A stretch of DNA of 64,000 nt from Marinobacter salarius (GTDB taxonomy: Bacteria; Pseudomonadota; Gammaproteobacteria; Pseudomonadales; Oleiphilaceae), in the NCBI RefSeq assembly GCF_032922745.1, contig NZ_CP136693.1, positions 2,852,001 through 2,916,000 on the forward strand, written 5' to 3'. Made by a program: the position numbers and the translations under genes. The notes under the pieces were generated by a model. It was not told the origin of the DNA and did no database searches. It saw only the letters and a program-made list of their open reading frames with translations. Of the stretch, positions 41,921 through 49,946 are shown piece by piece (position 1 is the stretch's first letter; the number at the start of each line of letters is the position of its first letter).

Positions 41921-43006
41921 CTACGACCCCTCTCGGCTTTCGAAATCAATGCGGGGGTCCACCAGAACGTATGTGATATCGCTGATCAGTTTCAGCACCA
42001 ATCCCATGAGCGTAAAGATATAGAGGGTACCGAATATCACCGGATAATCCCGATTCAACGCCGCCTCAAAGCCCAGTAGTCCAAGGCCATCCAGGGAGAA
42101 AATCACTTCAATCAGCAACGCGCCGGTGAAGAATAACGACACAAGCACGCCGGGAAGGCTGGCAATGACAATCAGCATGGCGTTGCGGAACACATGCCCG
42201 TAAAGCACCTGTTTCTCTTCCAGACCCTTGGCTCTGGCGGTCACCACATACTGTTTGCTGATCTCATCAAGGAAGGAATTCTTGGTCAGCAGGGTGAGAG
42301 TGGCGAAGCCACCGATGACATTGGCCGTAACAGGCAACGCCAGGTGCCAGAAATAATCACCGATTTTCTGGTACCAGTTAAGTTCGTCGAAGTTGGACGA
42401 CGTCAGCCCCCGTAGCGGAAACCAGTCCAGGTAACTGCCCCCTGCGAACAGGACAATCAACAGTATCGCAAACAGGAAGCCTGGAATGGCGTAGCCCACC
42501 ACGATGGCAGAACTGCTCCAGACGTCGAATCGCGATCCGTCGGTGACGGCCTTGCGGATACCAAGGGGGATCGAGATCAGGTAGATAATCAGGGTGGACC
42601 ACAATCCCAGGGAGATGGACACCGGCATTTTGTCCACAATCAGTTCGATCACCGAGCGGTCCCGAAAAAAGGACTCGCCAAAATCAAAGGTGGCATAATC
42701 GCCGAGCATTTTCAGGAATCGCTCATGAGCCGGCTTGTCAAAGCCGTACATAACCTCTATCTCTTTGAGAAGCTCGTCCGGCAGGCCTCGGGAACCGCGG
42801 CTGTCGCCACTTGATGAGGTCACCTCGCCACCGGTACCGCCACCGCTGGCCCTGGCGAGGGCTCCGCCACCGTGCCCTTCCGTTTCGGCAATCAACTGCT
42901 CAACGGGACCGCCGGGGGCGGCCTGAACAATCACGAAGTTGAGCAGCATGATCCCGAGTAGCGTGGGGATAATCAGCGCCAGGCGCCTGAGGATATAACT
43001 GCCCAT
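41921..43006 (-). CDS. yejB: Peptide ABC transporter permease
   Basis: YejB (361 aa) is the second permease. The N-terminal helix (YILRRLALIIPTLLGIMLLNF) is followed by the PGGPVEQ motif and a Gly/Ser-rich periplasmic stretch (about 45-75, GHGGGALARASGGG...), which is also present though different in the E. coli protein. The transport domain has the EAA loop YVVTARAKGLEEKQVLYGHVFRNA. About six helices. It begins 38 bases after the end of yejA and ends 2 bases before yejE. Confidence 0.95.
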   Translation of the reverse strand: MGSYILRRLALIIPTLLGIMLLNFVIVQAAPGGPVEQLIAETEGHGGGALARASGGGTGGEVTSSSGDSRGSRGLPDELLKEIEVMYGFDKPAHERFLKMLGDYATFDFGESFFRDRSVIELIVDKMPVSISLGLWSTLIIYLISIPLGIRKAVTDGSRFDVWSSSAIVVGYAIPGFLFAILLIVLFAGGSYLDWFPLRGLTSSNFDELNWYQKIGDYFWHLALPVTANVIGGFATLTLLTKNSFLDEISKQYVVTARAKGLEEKQVLYGHVFRNAMLIVIASLPGVLVSLFFTGALLIEVIFSLDGLGLLGFEAALNRDYPVIFGTLYIFTLMGLVLKLISDITYVLVDPRIDFESREGS

Positions 43007-43044
43007 TCAGCGGAACTCCGTCAAGGTTGTGTCAGAGATCTGCG

Positions 43045-44868
43045 TCATTGGTCAGTGCTTTCTACCCACCAGTTATTGACGTCCACACCGTTTTTGGGAA
43101 CCGTCTCCGGCCGCTGCAGAAAGGACCAGTAGGCGATCCGATCCTTGGGCAGGTACCAGTTTGGCACCACGTAGTGCCCATGCAGTAGTACCCGGTCCAG
43201 CGCACGCGTGCGGTGAACAAGCTCCTCGCGGGTAGGCGCCTGGATGACCAGGTTCACCAAGTCATCCACCACCGGGCTGTCCACCCCCATATAGTTGCGC
43301 GAGCCCTTCACGTCGACATTGGAGGAATGCCAGTATTCCCGTTGCTCATTGCCGGGGGAGTCGGACTGACCGATACCCTGGACCGTCATGTCGTAGTCGA
43401 ACTCACGAAGGCGCTGTATATACTGGTTGGTATCCACCAGGCGTACGGACACATCGATGCCCAGTCTTTCGAGGTTGTTCTTGAAGGGCAGCACCACCCG
43501 TTCAAAGGTTTTCTGAAAGATCAGGATCTCGAACGCCAGGGGATTACCGGTTTCCCGGTTCACCATGGTGCCATCCCTGACCTCGTAACCAGCCTCCCGT
43601 AATAACGTCAGTGCCGTACGGAGATTATCGCGGAGCCCACCTTTACCCTCTGTCGAAGGCGGCTGATACGCTTCATTGAAAACGTCGTCGGGCAATTGAT
43701 CGCGATAGGGTTCGAGGATTTCCAGCTCGCGTCCTTCGGGCAGGCCGGACGACGCCAGTTCGCTGTTCTCGAAGTAGCTCGAGGTGCGGGTGTATTGCCC
43801 GAAGAAAAGGTTCTTGTTGGCCCATTCAAAGTCGAACGCGTAAGCCAACGCCTCCCGTACACCAGGGTCACTGAAAACCTGGCGGCGGGTGTTCATTGCG
43901 AAGGCCTGCATGCCGGCGGGACGGCCATGCTCGACGGCTTCGGTTTTCACCTTGCCGGAGTCGAACTGATTGCCGGTGTAGGCCGTGGCCCAGTTCTTGG
44001 CCGAGGACTCAACCCGAAAATCGAAGTTACCGGCACGGAAGGACTCCAGGGCGACGGTGTCATCTTTGTAGTAGTCATAGTGAATCTCATCGAAATTAAA
44101 CCGTCCCTTGCGCACTCCGATGTTTCTGGCCCAGTAGTCCTCCACCCGTTTGAAGGTGATGGAGCGGCCCGCTTCGAAGTCGCCAATTCGATACGGACCG
44201 CTGCCAACGGGCGGTGTCAGACCGTTGTCGCCAAATTCACGATCTTTCCAGTAATGACTTGGAAGAACGGGCAGTTGGCCGAGAATCAGTGGCAGTTCAC
44301 GGTTGTTGGTGTCACCAAACTCGAAGCGGATAGTCCGCTCATCTTCGATGATTACCTCGGACACGTCTGCATAATAGTTGCGATAGAAAGGATGGCCTTT
44401 GGTGGTCAGGACATCGAACGAAAACTTCACGTCCTTCGCGGTAATGGGTTCACCATCTTGGAACCGGGCTTCATCACGCAGATGAAAGGTCACGTAACTG
44501 CGGTCTTCCGGGGTTTCAATGGACTCGGCAATCAGGCCATAGGCGGAAAAAGGTTCGTCCGCTGACGGTTCCATCAGCGTATCGTATAGGTATGTGTTAA
44601 TGCCCGCCGCGGCTACACCGCGAATAACGAAAGGGTTAAAGGTGTCGAATCCATTGGCCACCACGGCCATTCGAAGGACGCCGCCCTTGGGCGCCCCGGG
44701 GTTAACGTAGTCAAAGTGCGGGAAACCTTCGGCGTATTGGGTGTTGCCGTGCATGGCAATGCCGTGTCTCGCGTCGGGCTCGGCTGAGGCAGATTGCCAT
44801 GGAAGTAGAGCCATGGCGGTAACGGTCAAAACACTGATGAGGGATGAGGCTTTCCGTGTTCTTGTCAT
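43045..44868 (-). CDS. yejA: Periplasmic peptide-binding protein
   Basis: YejA (607 aa) is the substrate-binding lipocalin-free SBP of cluster C (family 5). It has a signal peptide ending SASA (about 29) and the family blocks HGNTQYAEGFPHFDYVNPGAPKGG, YDTLMEPSADEP and KDVKFSFDVL (described in part). Relatives bind microcin C and other short peptides or peptide-nucleotides (NppA in P. aeruginosa), and in Agrobacterium and relatives muropeptides. The gene starts 25 bases downstream of mltD, so both may share one transcript, and the pairing favours cell-wall peptide uptake. Confidence 0.93.
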   Translation of the reverse strand: MTRTRKASSLISVLTVTAMALLPWQSASAEPDARHGIAMHGNTQYAEGFPHFDYVNPGAPKGGVLRMAVVANGFDTFNPFVIRGVAAAGINTYLYDTLMEPSADEPFSAYGLIAESIETPEDRSYVTFHLRDEARFQDGEPITAKDVKFSFDVLTTKGHPFYRNYYADVSEVIIEDERTIRFEFGDTNNRELPLILGQLPVLPSHYWKDREFGDNGLTPPVGSGPYRIGDFEAGRSITFKRVEDYWARNIGVRKGRFNFDEIHYDYYKDDTVALESFRAGNFDFRVESSAKNWATAYTGNQFDSGKVKTEAVEHGRPAGMQAFAMNTRRQVFSDPGVREALAYAFDFEWANKNLFFGQYTRTSSYFENSELASSGLPEGRELEILEPYRDQLPDDVFNEAYQPPSTEGKGGLRDNLRTALTLLREAGYEVRDGTMVNRETGNPLAFEILIFQKTFERVVLPFKNNLERLGIDVSVRLVDTNQYIQRLREFDYDMTVQGIGQSDSPGNEQREYWHSSNVDVKGSRNYMGVDSPVVDDLVNLVIQAPTREELVHRTRALDRVLLHGHYVVPNWYLPKDRIAYWSFLQRPETVPKNGVDVNNWWVESTDQ

Positions 44869-44893
44869 AGATCTCGCACGTTTCGGTTCAGAC

Positions 44894-46618
44894 TCAGGGG
44901 CTGTTTCTTATGTCGACATAGAGTACCAGACTTTGCCCGGGCTGAAGATAACGGGAGGTGTTGAGGTCGTTCCAGCTTGCGATGTCTCTCACATTGACTG
45001 CAAAGCGGCTGGCGATGGTTGACAGGGAATCCCCTTTGCGAACCTGATAGCCCACTTTGCGTACCATGCCTTTGCCACGATTGGTGCTGGCCAGCATGGC
45101 GGGTTGTTTCGACTTCGACCAGATAACCAGTTTCTTGCCGGGCATCAGTGGATCACCAGGTGCCATGCCATTCCAGGACGCCAGTTGGCGGACGGACACC
45201 CGATGCTCGCGGGCAATATCCCAGAAGGTGTCCCCGGAGCGAACTTTGTAGTCAACCCGAGTGCCGTTGGCGTTTTTGCCACTCCGTTCCTGCTTTCTGG
45301 CGAGTCGTTCATTGGCGCTCAGGGAATAGGTGCTCGCCTGTTCGGCTGCGGAGGGAATCATCAGCCGTTGGCCGATGCGGATGATGTGACTGTCGAGCTT
45401 GTTGACCTGTTGTATCACCGACGGCGTGGTGGAATAGCGTTTGGCAATGGTGCTCAGGGTATCGCCGGATTCCACCTTGTAGTTCCGCCAGGAAACGCGT
45501 TTCGCCGGATCCATACCCTTGAGGGCCGTGGCGAAGGTTTCAGCGTGCTCACGGGGGATCAGCAGCCGGTGGGGCCCGTCCGGTGACGTCGCCCAGCGAT
45601 TGTAAGAGGGGTTGAGCAGGTAAATCTCGTCGATATCGACACCGGCCAGTTCCGCTGCCTGGGCCAGATCGAGCTGTGAACCGGTGTCCACGACTTCAAA
45701 GTAGGGCTCGTCGTCCAGCGGAGGCAACTCAATGCCGTAAGCTTGTGGATCATCGAAGATCTTCGCCAGAGCGATCAGTTTTGGGACGTAATGGCGCGTT
45801 TCCCGAGGCAGGTCGAGGGACCAGTAATCGGTAGGTTGATTGCGCTTGCGGTTGCGGCGCATGGCGCTGGAAACCGTGCCGCCACCGCTGTTATAGGCCG
45901 CAAGCGCCAGCATGTAGTCGCCGTCGAATCGTGTTGCCAGTCTATCAAGGTACGTCAGTGCGGCATCGGTCGCGGCAACGATATCGCGGCGATCGTCATG
46001 CCACCAGCTTTGGGTCAGGCCAAAATACTTGCCCGTTGAGGGAATGAATTGCCACAGGCCAGCTGCACGACCGTGGGAGTAGGCAAACGGATCAAAGGCA
46101 CTCTCCACCACTGGTAGCAGAGCCAGTTCCGTGGGCAGTCCGCGTTTTTCGGCTTCGGACAGAATATAGTGCAGGTAGCGGCTGCCACGATCAACGACTC
46201 GATCAATGTAGCGTGGATGCTTTTTGTACCAGTTCAGTTGCGCCTGGACCCTGGGCTCGCTGGCGTCATGATCCAGCTCAAATCCTGCTCGCAGGCGGTG
46301 CCACAGGTCGGGCGTAGCATCATTCTCTTCCGCGATCTTCTGGTCGGGCTCGTCCAGCTTTTCCCGGGCGTCTTCCGCGGTTTTCTTGAGCGTTGGGTCG
46401 ATGGCGTCGTCGAGCTTTGTTCGGGACGCGCGGCCCGTTGGTTCGTCATCAGGTGAGGACTCTATCGCCTCTTTTAACTCGTCGTCACCGGCCGCCACGG
46501 TCAGTTTTTCCGAGGCCAGTACGTCACTTGATGAAGACTCTGTAAAAGGATCAAGAGCGCTGCAGCCACTGGCAAGTGCGCCAAGGAGAAACAGGGTGGA
46601 GAATCGCGAGACCGTCAT
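44894..46618 (-). CDS. mltD: Membrane-bound lytic murein transglycosylase D
   Basis: MltD (574 aa) cuts peptidoglycan glycan strands, forming 1,6-anhydro-muropeptides. The lipobox LASGC (Cys at about 19) predicts an outer-membrane lipoprotein. The SLT domain (about 135-260) has the catalytic Glu in LLPVVESAFDP and the AYNSGGG motif. Three LysM domains follow, at about 385-430 (VESGDTLSTIAKRY), 460-505 (VRSGDTFWDIAREH) and 525-570 (VRKGDSLSTIASRF). A strong promoter lies at 46707-46736. It is the first gene upstream of yejABEF. Confidence 0.95.
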   Translation of the reverse strand: MTVSRFSTLFLLGALASGCSALDPFTESSSSDVLASEKLTVAAGDDELKEAIESSPDDEPTGRASRTKLDDAIDPTLKKTAEDAREKLDEPDQKIAEENDATPDLWHRLRAGFELDHDASEPRVQAQLNWYKKHPRYIDRVVDRGSRYLHYILSEAEKRGLPTELALLPVVESAFDPFAYSHGRAAGLWQFIPSTGKYFGLTQSWWHDDRRDIVAATDAALTYLDRLATRFDGDYMLALAAYNSGGGTVSSAMRRNRKRNQPTDYWSLDLPRETRHYVPKLIALAKIFDDPQAYGIELPPLDDEPYFEVVDTGSQLDLAQAAELAGVDIDEIYLLNPSYNRWATSPDGPHRLLIPREHAETFATALKGMDPAKRVSWRNYKVESGDTLSTIAKRYSTTPSVIQQVNKLDSHIIRIGQRLMIPSAAEQASTYSLSANERLARKQERSGKNANGTRVDYKVRSGDTFWDIAREHRVSVRQLASWNGMAPGDPLMPGKKLVIWSKSKQPAMLASTNRGKGMVRKVGYQVRKGDSLSTIASRFAVNVRDIASWNDLNTSRYLQPGQSLVLYVDIRNSP

Positions 46619-46706
46619 ATGACTACTTCCGGTGGCTGGTCGAAGCCGGGATGAACTGTATGAAAACCCGGCATATTTAATGAGTTATGACTCAAAAGTT
46701 ACACGG

Positions 46707-46736
46707 ATTCTATTGGAACGCTTTTCAGGGGGTCAA
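46707..46736 (-). promoter_or_regulatory. Probable sigma-70 promoter of mltD-yejABEF
   Basis: On the minus strand TTGACC (46736-46731) and TAGAAT (46712-46707) are separated by 18 bases. It lies about 89 bases upstream of the mltD start and is the best promoter match in this intergenic region. Confidence 0.55.
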
Positions 46737-46792
46737 CAAGACTCGCGTTACGTCATTGATAGAAATTGTTACCTACCTTTAGCGCGCTTCCT

Positions 46793-47587
46793 TTAAAACG
46801 TATCCTTGCCGTGCCTTGTGGCTGCGAACACGTCGTTGTCCGATTCGACGGCCAGGCCCGTTTTCTGTGCGTATTGGTGCGCGGCGGCGACTACTGCCTC
46901 ATCGTCCCAGCGCAGAAACGGGTTCAGTCGCTTCTCTTCGCCGAGGATGGATGGAACGGTGGGCATGCCATCGTCCCGACGTTTCTGGCAGCGGGCCTCG
47001 AATTCCCTGAGCGGCTCGTCGTCCGGTAGCCAGTGACGAGCGAATTTGAGGTTGGCGAGAGTGTATTCGTGAGCACAGTATACGGCTGCGTCGTCTGGCA
47101 GCCCTCGAAGGCTTTCCAGTGACCGTTTCATTTGCTCCGGAGATCCCTCGAACAAACGTCCGCAACCGCACACAAACAAAGTGTCGCCACAAAACAGGAC
47201 CGGACGGTCGTTGACGCGCACGTCTGTATAATAGGCAATATGGTCGAGGGTATGCCCGGGAACGCCAAGCACGCTGAATGTGAGCTGTTGCCAGACCACC
47301 TCATCCCCGGGGTGCACTTCGCTGGTGGCGCCCTTGAAGGGAGAGTTCGCCGGGCCGATGATCCTGCAGTCGGAGACTGTTCCCGCGAGCTTGCCCACAC
47401 CGCCCACGTGATCAGGGTGGTGGTGGGTCACCAGGATGGTGTCCAGTTGCAGCCCGTTCTCTGCCAGGAATTCGATGACCGGCTCTGCCTGCCCGGGGTC
47501 CACGATCAATGCCTTGCGATCTTCGCTGTTGGACAGGCACCAGATGTAGTTATCATTGAAGGCTGGAATAGCGTTTATGGTCAGCAT
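46793..47587 (-). CDS. gloB: Hydroxyacylglutathione hydrolase (glyoxalase II)
   Basis: GloB (264 aa) hydrolyses S-lactoylglutathione to lactate and glutathione, finishing methylglyoxal detoxification. It is a metallo-beta-lactamase fold enzyme: THHHPDHVGG holds the two-metal site (about 54-63), with further ligands in GHTLDHIAYY, FCGDTLFVCGCGRLFEG and CAHEYTLANLKFA. ATG 47587 gives the family start MLTINAIPAFNDNYIW; the longer frame to 47719 runs across the divergent gene's start. Divergent from the methyltransferase gene, as in Pseudomonas. Confidence 0.95.
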   Translation of the reverse strand: MLTINAIPAFNDNYIWCLSNSEDRKALIVDPGQAEPVIEFLAENGLQLDTILVTHHHPDHVGGVGKLAGTVSDCRIIGPANSPFKGATSEVHPGDEVVWQQLTFSVLGVPGHTLDHIAYYTDVRVNDRPVLFCGDTLFVCGCGRLFEGSPEQMKRSLESLRGLPDDAAVYCAHEYTLANLKFARHWLPDDEPLREFEARCQKRRDDGMPTVPSILGEEKRLNPFLRWDDEAVVAAAHQYAQKTGLAVESDNDVFAATRHGKDTF

Positions 47588-47680
47588 AGGCTCCACATGT
47601 GCGATACGAGTGTGACTGTTATCATAATGTATTAATCCCGGTGTCCCAACACCGGAGAAACAAGCCAGGGGAACACAGCA

Positions 47681-48502
47681 ATGAGCCCAGCAGGTGAAGT
47701 TGACTATTCCGCCCGACATGACAGCTTCGAGAGCTGGTTCCAGACGCCCCTGGGCCGTTCGCTATTGGCCGATCAGCGTGCATGCGTTGAACACCATGTT
47801 CGCGCCCTCTCTGGCGCGAGGCAGTTGCAGGTTGCCGTCAGTCATCGCCTGCCACTGGCCAGTGGGACGGATTTTGCCCAACGCGTTCTGACGACGCCGA
47901 ACTGGCAGTCTTCCATTCCCGACGGCGTGGCAGTCTGCGATGCCGACGAGTTGCCTTTTCCCGGTGATTCCATGGATCTGGTGATTCTCCACCACACGGC
48001 GGATTTCTCACCGCATCCCCACCACGCACTGCGAGAGGCCTCCAGGGTGCTTAGAGGGGAGGGGATGATGGTTCTGATCGGATTCAATCCGTTTAGTCTC
48101 TGGGGCCTGCGGAAACTGGTTTCCAGGCACCATGAAGGCCCCTGGGGTGGTCGTTTTTTGATGAAGGGGCGCATGGAAGACTGGCTCCGACTGCTGGATT
48201 TTTCCGTGGAGTCATCGGGTTCGTCGTTTTTCCAGGTTCCGCTTCAACGGGCGGTTCTCGCGGAGCGCAGAGGCTTAATGGAAAGGTTGTGTGGCAACCG
48301 TTTCCTGCCGGTGGGGGCTTATTACTGTATCCTTGCCAAAAAGCGCGTTTATTCCAGATTACAACGTCGGCCAGCCTGGCAAGGACAGAAAGTCATCGCC
48401 CTGCCAGGAAGGGGTGCAGTGGGGGCATCGCGTGGATACCCGGTGCATCCCGACAAGGGTCGGTGCGCTATATTGAAACACAAGCATATCGAGGAGTATT
48501 GA
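47681..48502 (+). CDS. SAM-dependent methyltransferase, unknown substrate
   Basis: This encodes 273 residues. It has a class I methyltransferase-like core: the acidic loop VAVCDADELPFPGDSMDLVILHH (in part, about 85-107) corresponds to motifs II-IV of the Methyltransf_11 type, followed by REASRVLRGEGMMVLIGFNPFSLWGLR. The glycine-rich SAM loop (motif I, usually E/DxGxGxG) is not evident before it (SGARQLQVAVSHR), so SAM binding may be altered. The same gene stands between gloB and rnhA in Pseudomonas (PA1814). Its stop overlaps the rnhA start (TGATG). Confidence 0.75.
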   Translation: MSPAGEVDYSARHDSFESWFQTPLGRSLLADQRACVEHHVRALSGARQLQVAVSHRLPLASGTDFAQRVLTTPNWQSSIPDGVAVCDADELPFPGDSMDLVILHHTADFSPHPHHALREASRVLRGEGMMVLIGFNPFSLWGLRKLVSRHHEGPWGGRFLMKGRMEDWLRLLDFSVESSGSSFFQVPLQRAVLAERRGLMERLCGNRFLPVGAYYCILAKKRVYSRLQRRPAWQGQKVIALPGRGAVGASRGYPVHPDKGRCAILKHKHIEEY

Positions 48503-48948
48503 TGGCCGGCAAGGTTGTTCTCTATACCGACGGGGCCTGTAAGGGTAACCCTGGGCCAGGAGGCTGGGGCGTTGTTCTGCGGTACGGCGATGCCAACAAG
48601 ATGTTGCACGGTGGCGAAGCAAATACCACCAACAATCGCATGGAGTTGATGGCCGCGATACAGGGTTTGAAAGCACTCAAGCGCGCCTGCGACGTAGAGC
48701 TCTATACCGATTCTCAGTATGTTCGCAAGGGCATCACCGAGTGGATGACGGGCTGGAAGCGAAACGGGTGGAAAACAGCCGCGAAAAAACCGGTCAAGAA
48801 TGAAGATCTGTGGCGTGAGCTGGACGGCGAGGTGGCTCGCCACAAGGTCAATTGGCACTGGGTGAAGGGGCATTCGGGGAATCCCGACAACGAGTTGGCT
48901 GACGAGCTCGCCAATCGCGGTGTGGAAGAACTGGCTAACGCCGGATAA
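48502..48948 (+). CDS. rnhA: Ribonuclease HI
   Basis: RNase HI (148 aa) cuts the RNA strand of RNA-DNA hybrids. The four catalytic acids are seen as Asp in YTDGACKGNPG (about 10), Glu in NNRMELMAAI (about 48), Asp in LYTDSQYV (about 70) and Asp in GNPDNELADELA (about 134), with the basic handle region KRNGWKTAAKKPVKN. ATG 48502 overlaps the preceding stop; the longer frame to 48289 runs inside the methyltransferase gene. rnhA-dnaQ is a widely conserved pair. Confidence 0.97.
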   Translation: MAGKVVLYTDGACKGNPGPGGWGVVLRYGDANKMLHGGEANTTNNRMELMAAIQGLKALKRACDVELYTDSQYVRKGITEWMTGWKRNGWKTAAKKPVKNEDLWRELDGEVARHKVNWHWVKGHSGNPDNELADELANRGVEELANAG

Positions 48949-48985
48949 CAACGGCGTGACCAATGGGGTAACCAATAGGGAAACC

Positions 48986-49696
48986 ATGAGACAGATTGTA
49001 CTGGATACGGAAACCACCGGTATCGACCCGACGGAAGGTCACCGGATTATCGAAATTGGCTGCGTTGAGCTGATGGAGCGCCAGATCACCGGTCGGCATT
49101 ATCACGTCTACATTAACCCTGAGAGGGAAGTGGAGGCGGAAGCGATAACGGTTCACGGCATCACCAACGAGTTTCTGGTGGATAAACCAAAATTCGCCGA
49201 AATAGCCGACGAGTTCTTTGAGTTCATAAAAGGCGCCGAGCTGGTTATCCATAACGCGGCGTTCGATATCGGATTCATGGATTCCGAGTTCGCTCGCCTG
49301 AAGCCCGTTCGCAGGACGACGGAGCATTGCGGCGTAGTGGATTCCCTCGCCATCGCCCGCAAGAAGCATCCTGGCCAGAAGAACAATCTGGATGCGTTGT
49401 GCAAGCGTTACGGGATCGACAACAGCAACCGTGAACTGCACGGCGCATTGCTGGATGCGGAAATCCTTGCCGACGTCTATCTTTTGCTGACAGGCGGTCA
49501 AACTGCACTTTCCCTGGATGCCGGCGGTGACGAAGCCGGTGGTGAGGGCGGTATCCGTCGCCTGGCGGATGATCGCAACCCATTGCCGGTACCAAGGGCC
49601 AGCGACGACGAGCGTGCCGCCCACGACGAGTTCATGGCGTTGCTGGCAAAACAGGCTGGTGCAACCGTATGGGATAAGCTACCCGCTGAAGAATAA
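48986..49696 (+). CDS. dnaQ: DNA polymerase III epsilon subunit (proofreading exonuclease)
   Basis: DnaQ (236 aa) is the 3'-5' proofreading exonuclease of the replicative polymerase. DEDDh motifs: ExoI VLDTETTGID (about 6), ExoII VIHNAAFDIGFMDSEF (about 95) and ExoIII HGALLDAEILADVYLLLTGG (about 155). The tail (about 185-236) binds the alpha subunit. ATG 48986 is the family start (MRQIVLDTETTG); the gap to rnhA contains two short ACCAATAGGG-type repeats. A strong terminator follows at 49807. Confidence 0.97.
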   Translation: MRQIVLDTETTGIDPTEGHRIIEIGCVELMERQITGRHYHVYINPEREVEAEAITVHGITNEFLVDKPKFAEIADEFFEFIKGAELVIHNAAFDIGFMDSEFARLKPVRRTTEHCGVVDSLAIARKKHPGQKNNLDALCKRYGIDNSNRELHGALLDAEILADVYLLLTGGQTALSLDAGGDEAGGEGGIRRLADDRNPLPVPRASDDERAAHDEFMALLAKQAGATVWDKLPAEE

Positions 49697-49806
49697 GCAG
49701 AGCAGAGCCGGATTTGTTTTGGCAGTGTGAACTGTGTGTCGCGTTGTACGTTTTGTTACATTCCTGCTTTCTTGAGCTACTTGAGTTTTGTGTTATAAGT
49801 AATGAT

Positions 49807-49838
49807 AAGTTCGCGAGTTTTCGCGAACTTTTTATTTT
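49807..49838 (+). terminator. Rho-independent terminator after dnaQ
   Basis: AAGTTCGCGA (49807-49816) and TCGCGAACTT (49821-49830) are a perfect 10-base stem with a GTTT loop, followed by TTTATTTT. It ends the methyltransferase-rnhA-dnaQ transcript. Confidence 0.9.
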
Positions 49839-49946
49839 AGCCGGGAAGGGTAAATCTGGCTCATAAAGTGATTCTTCAAACAACCGACAAGATCACATTC
49901 CAAGAACAGGGCGCGGTAGTTTCCGCATACATTACAGGAAGCGTTT

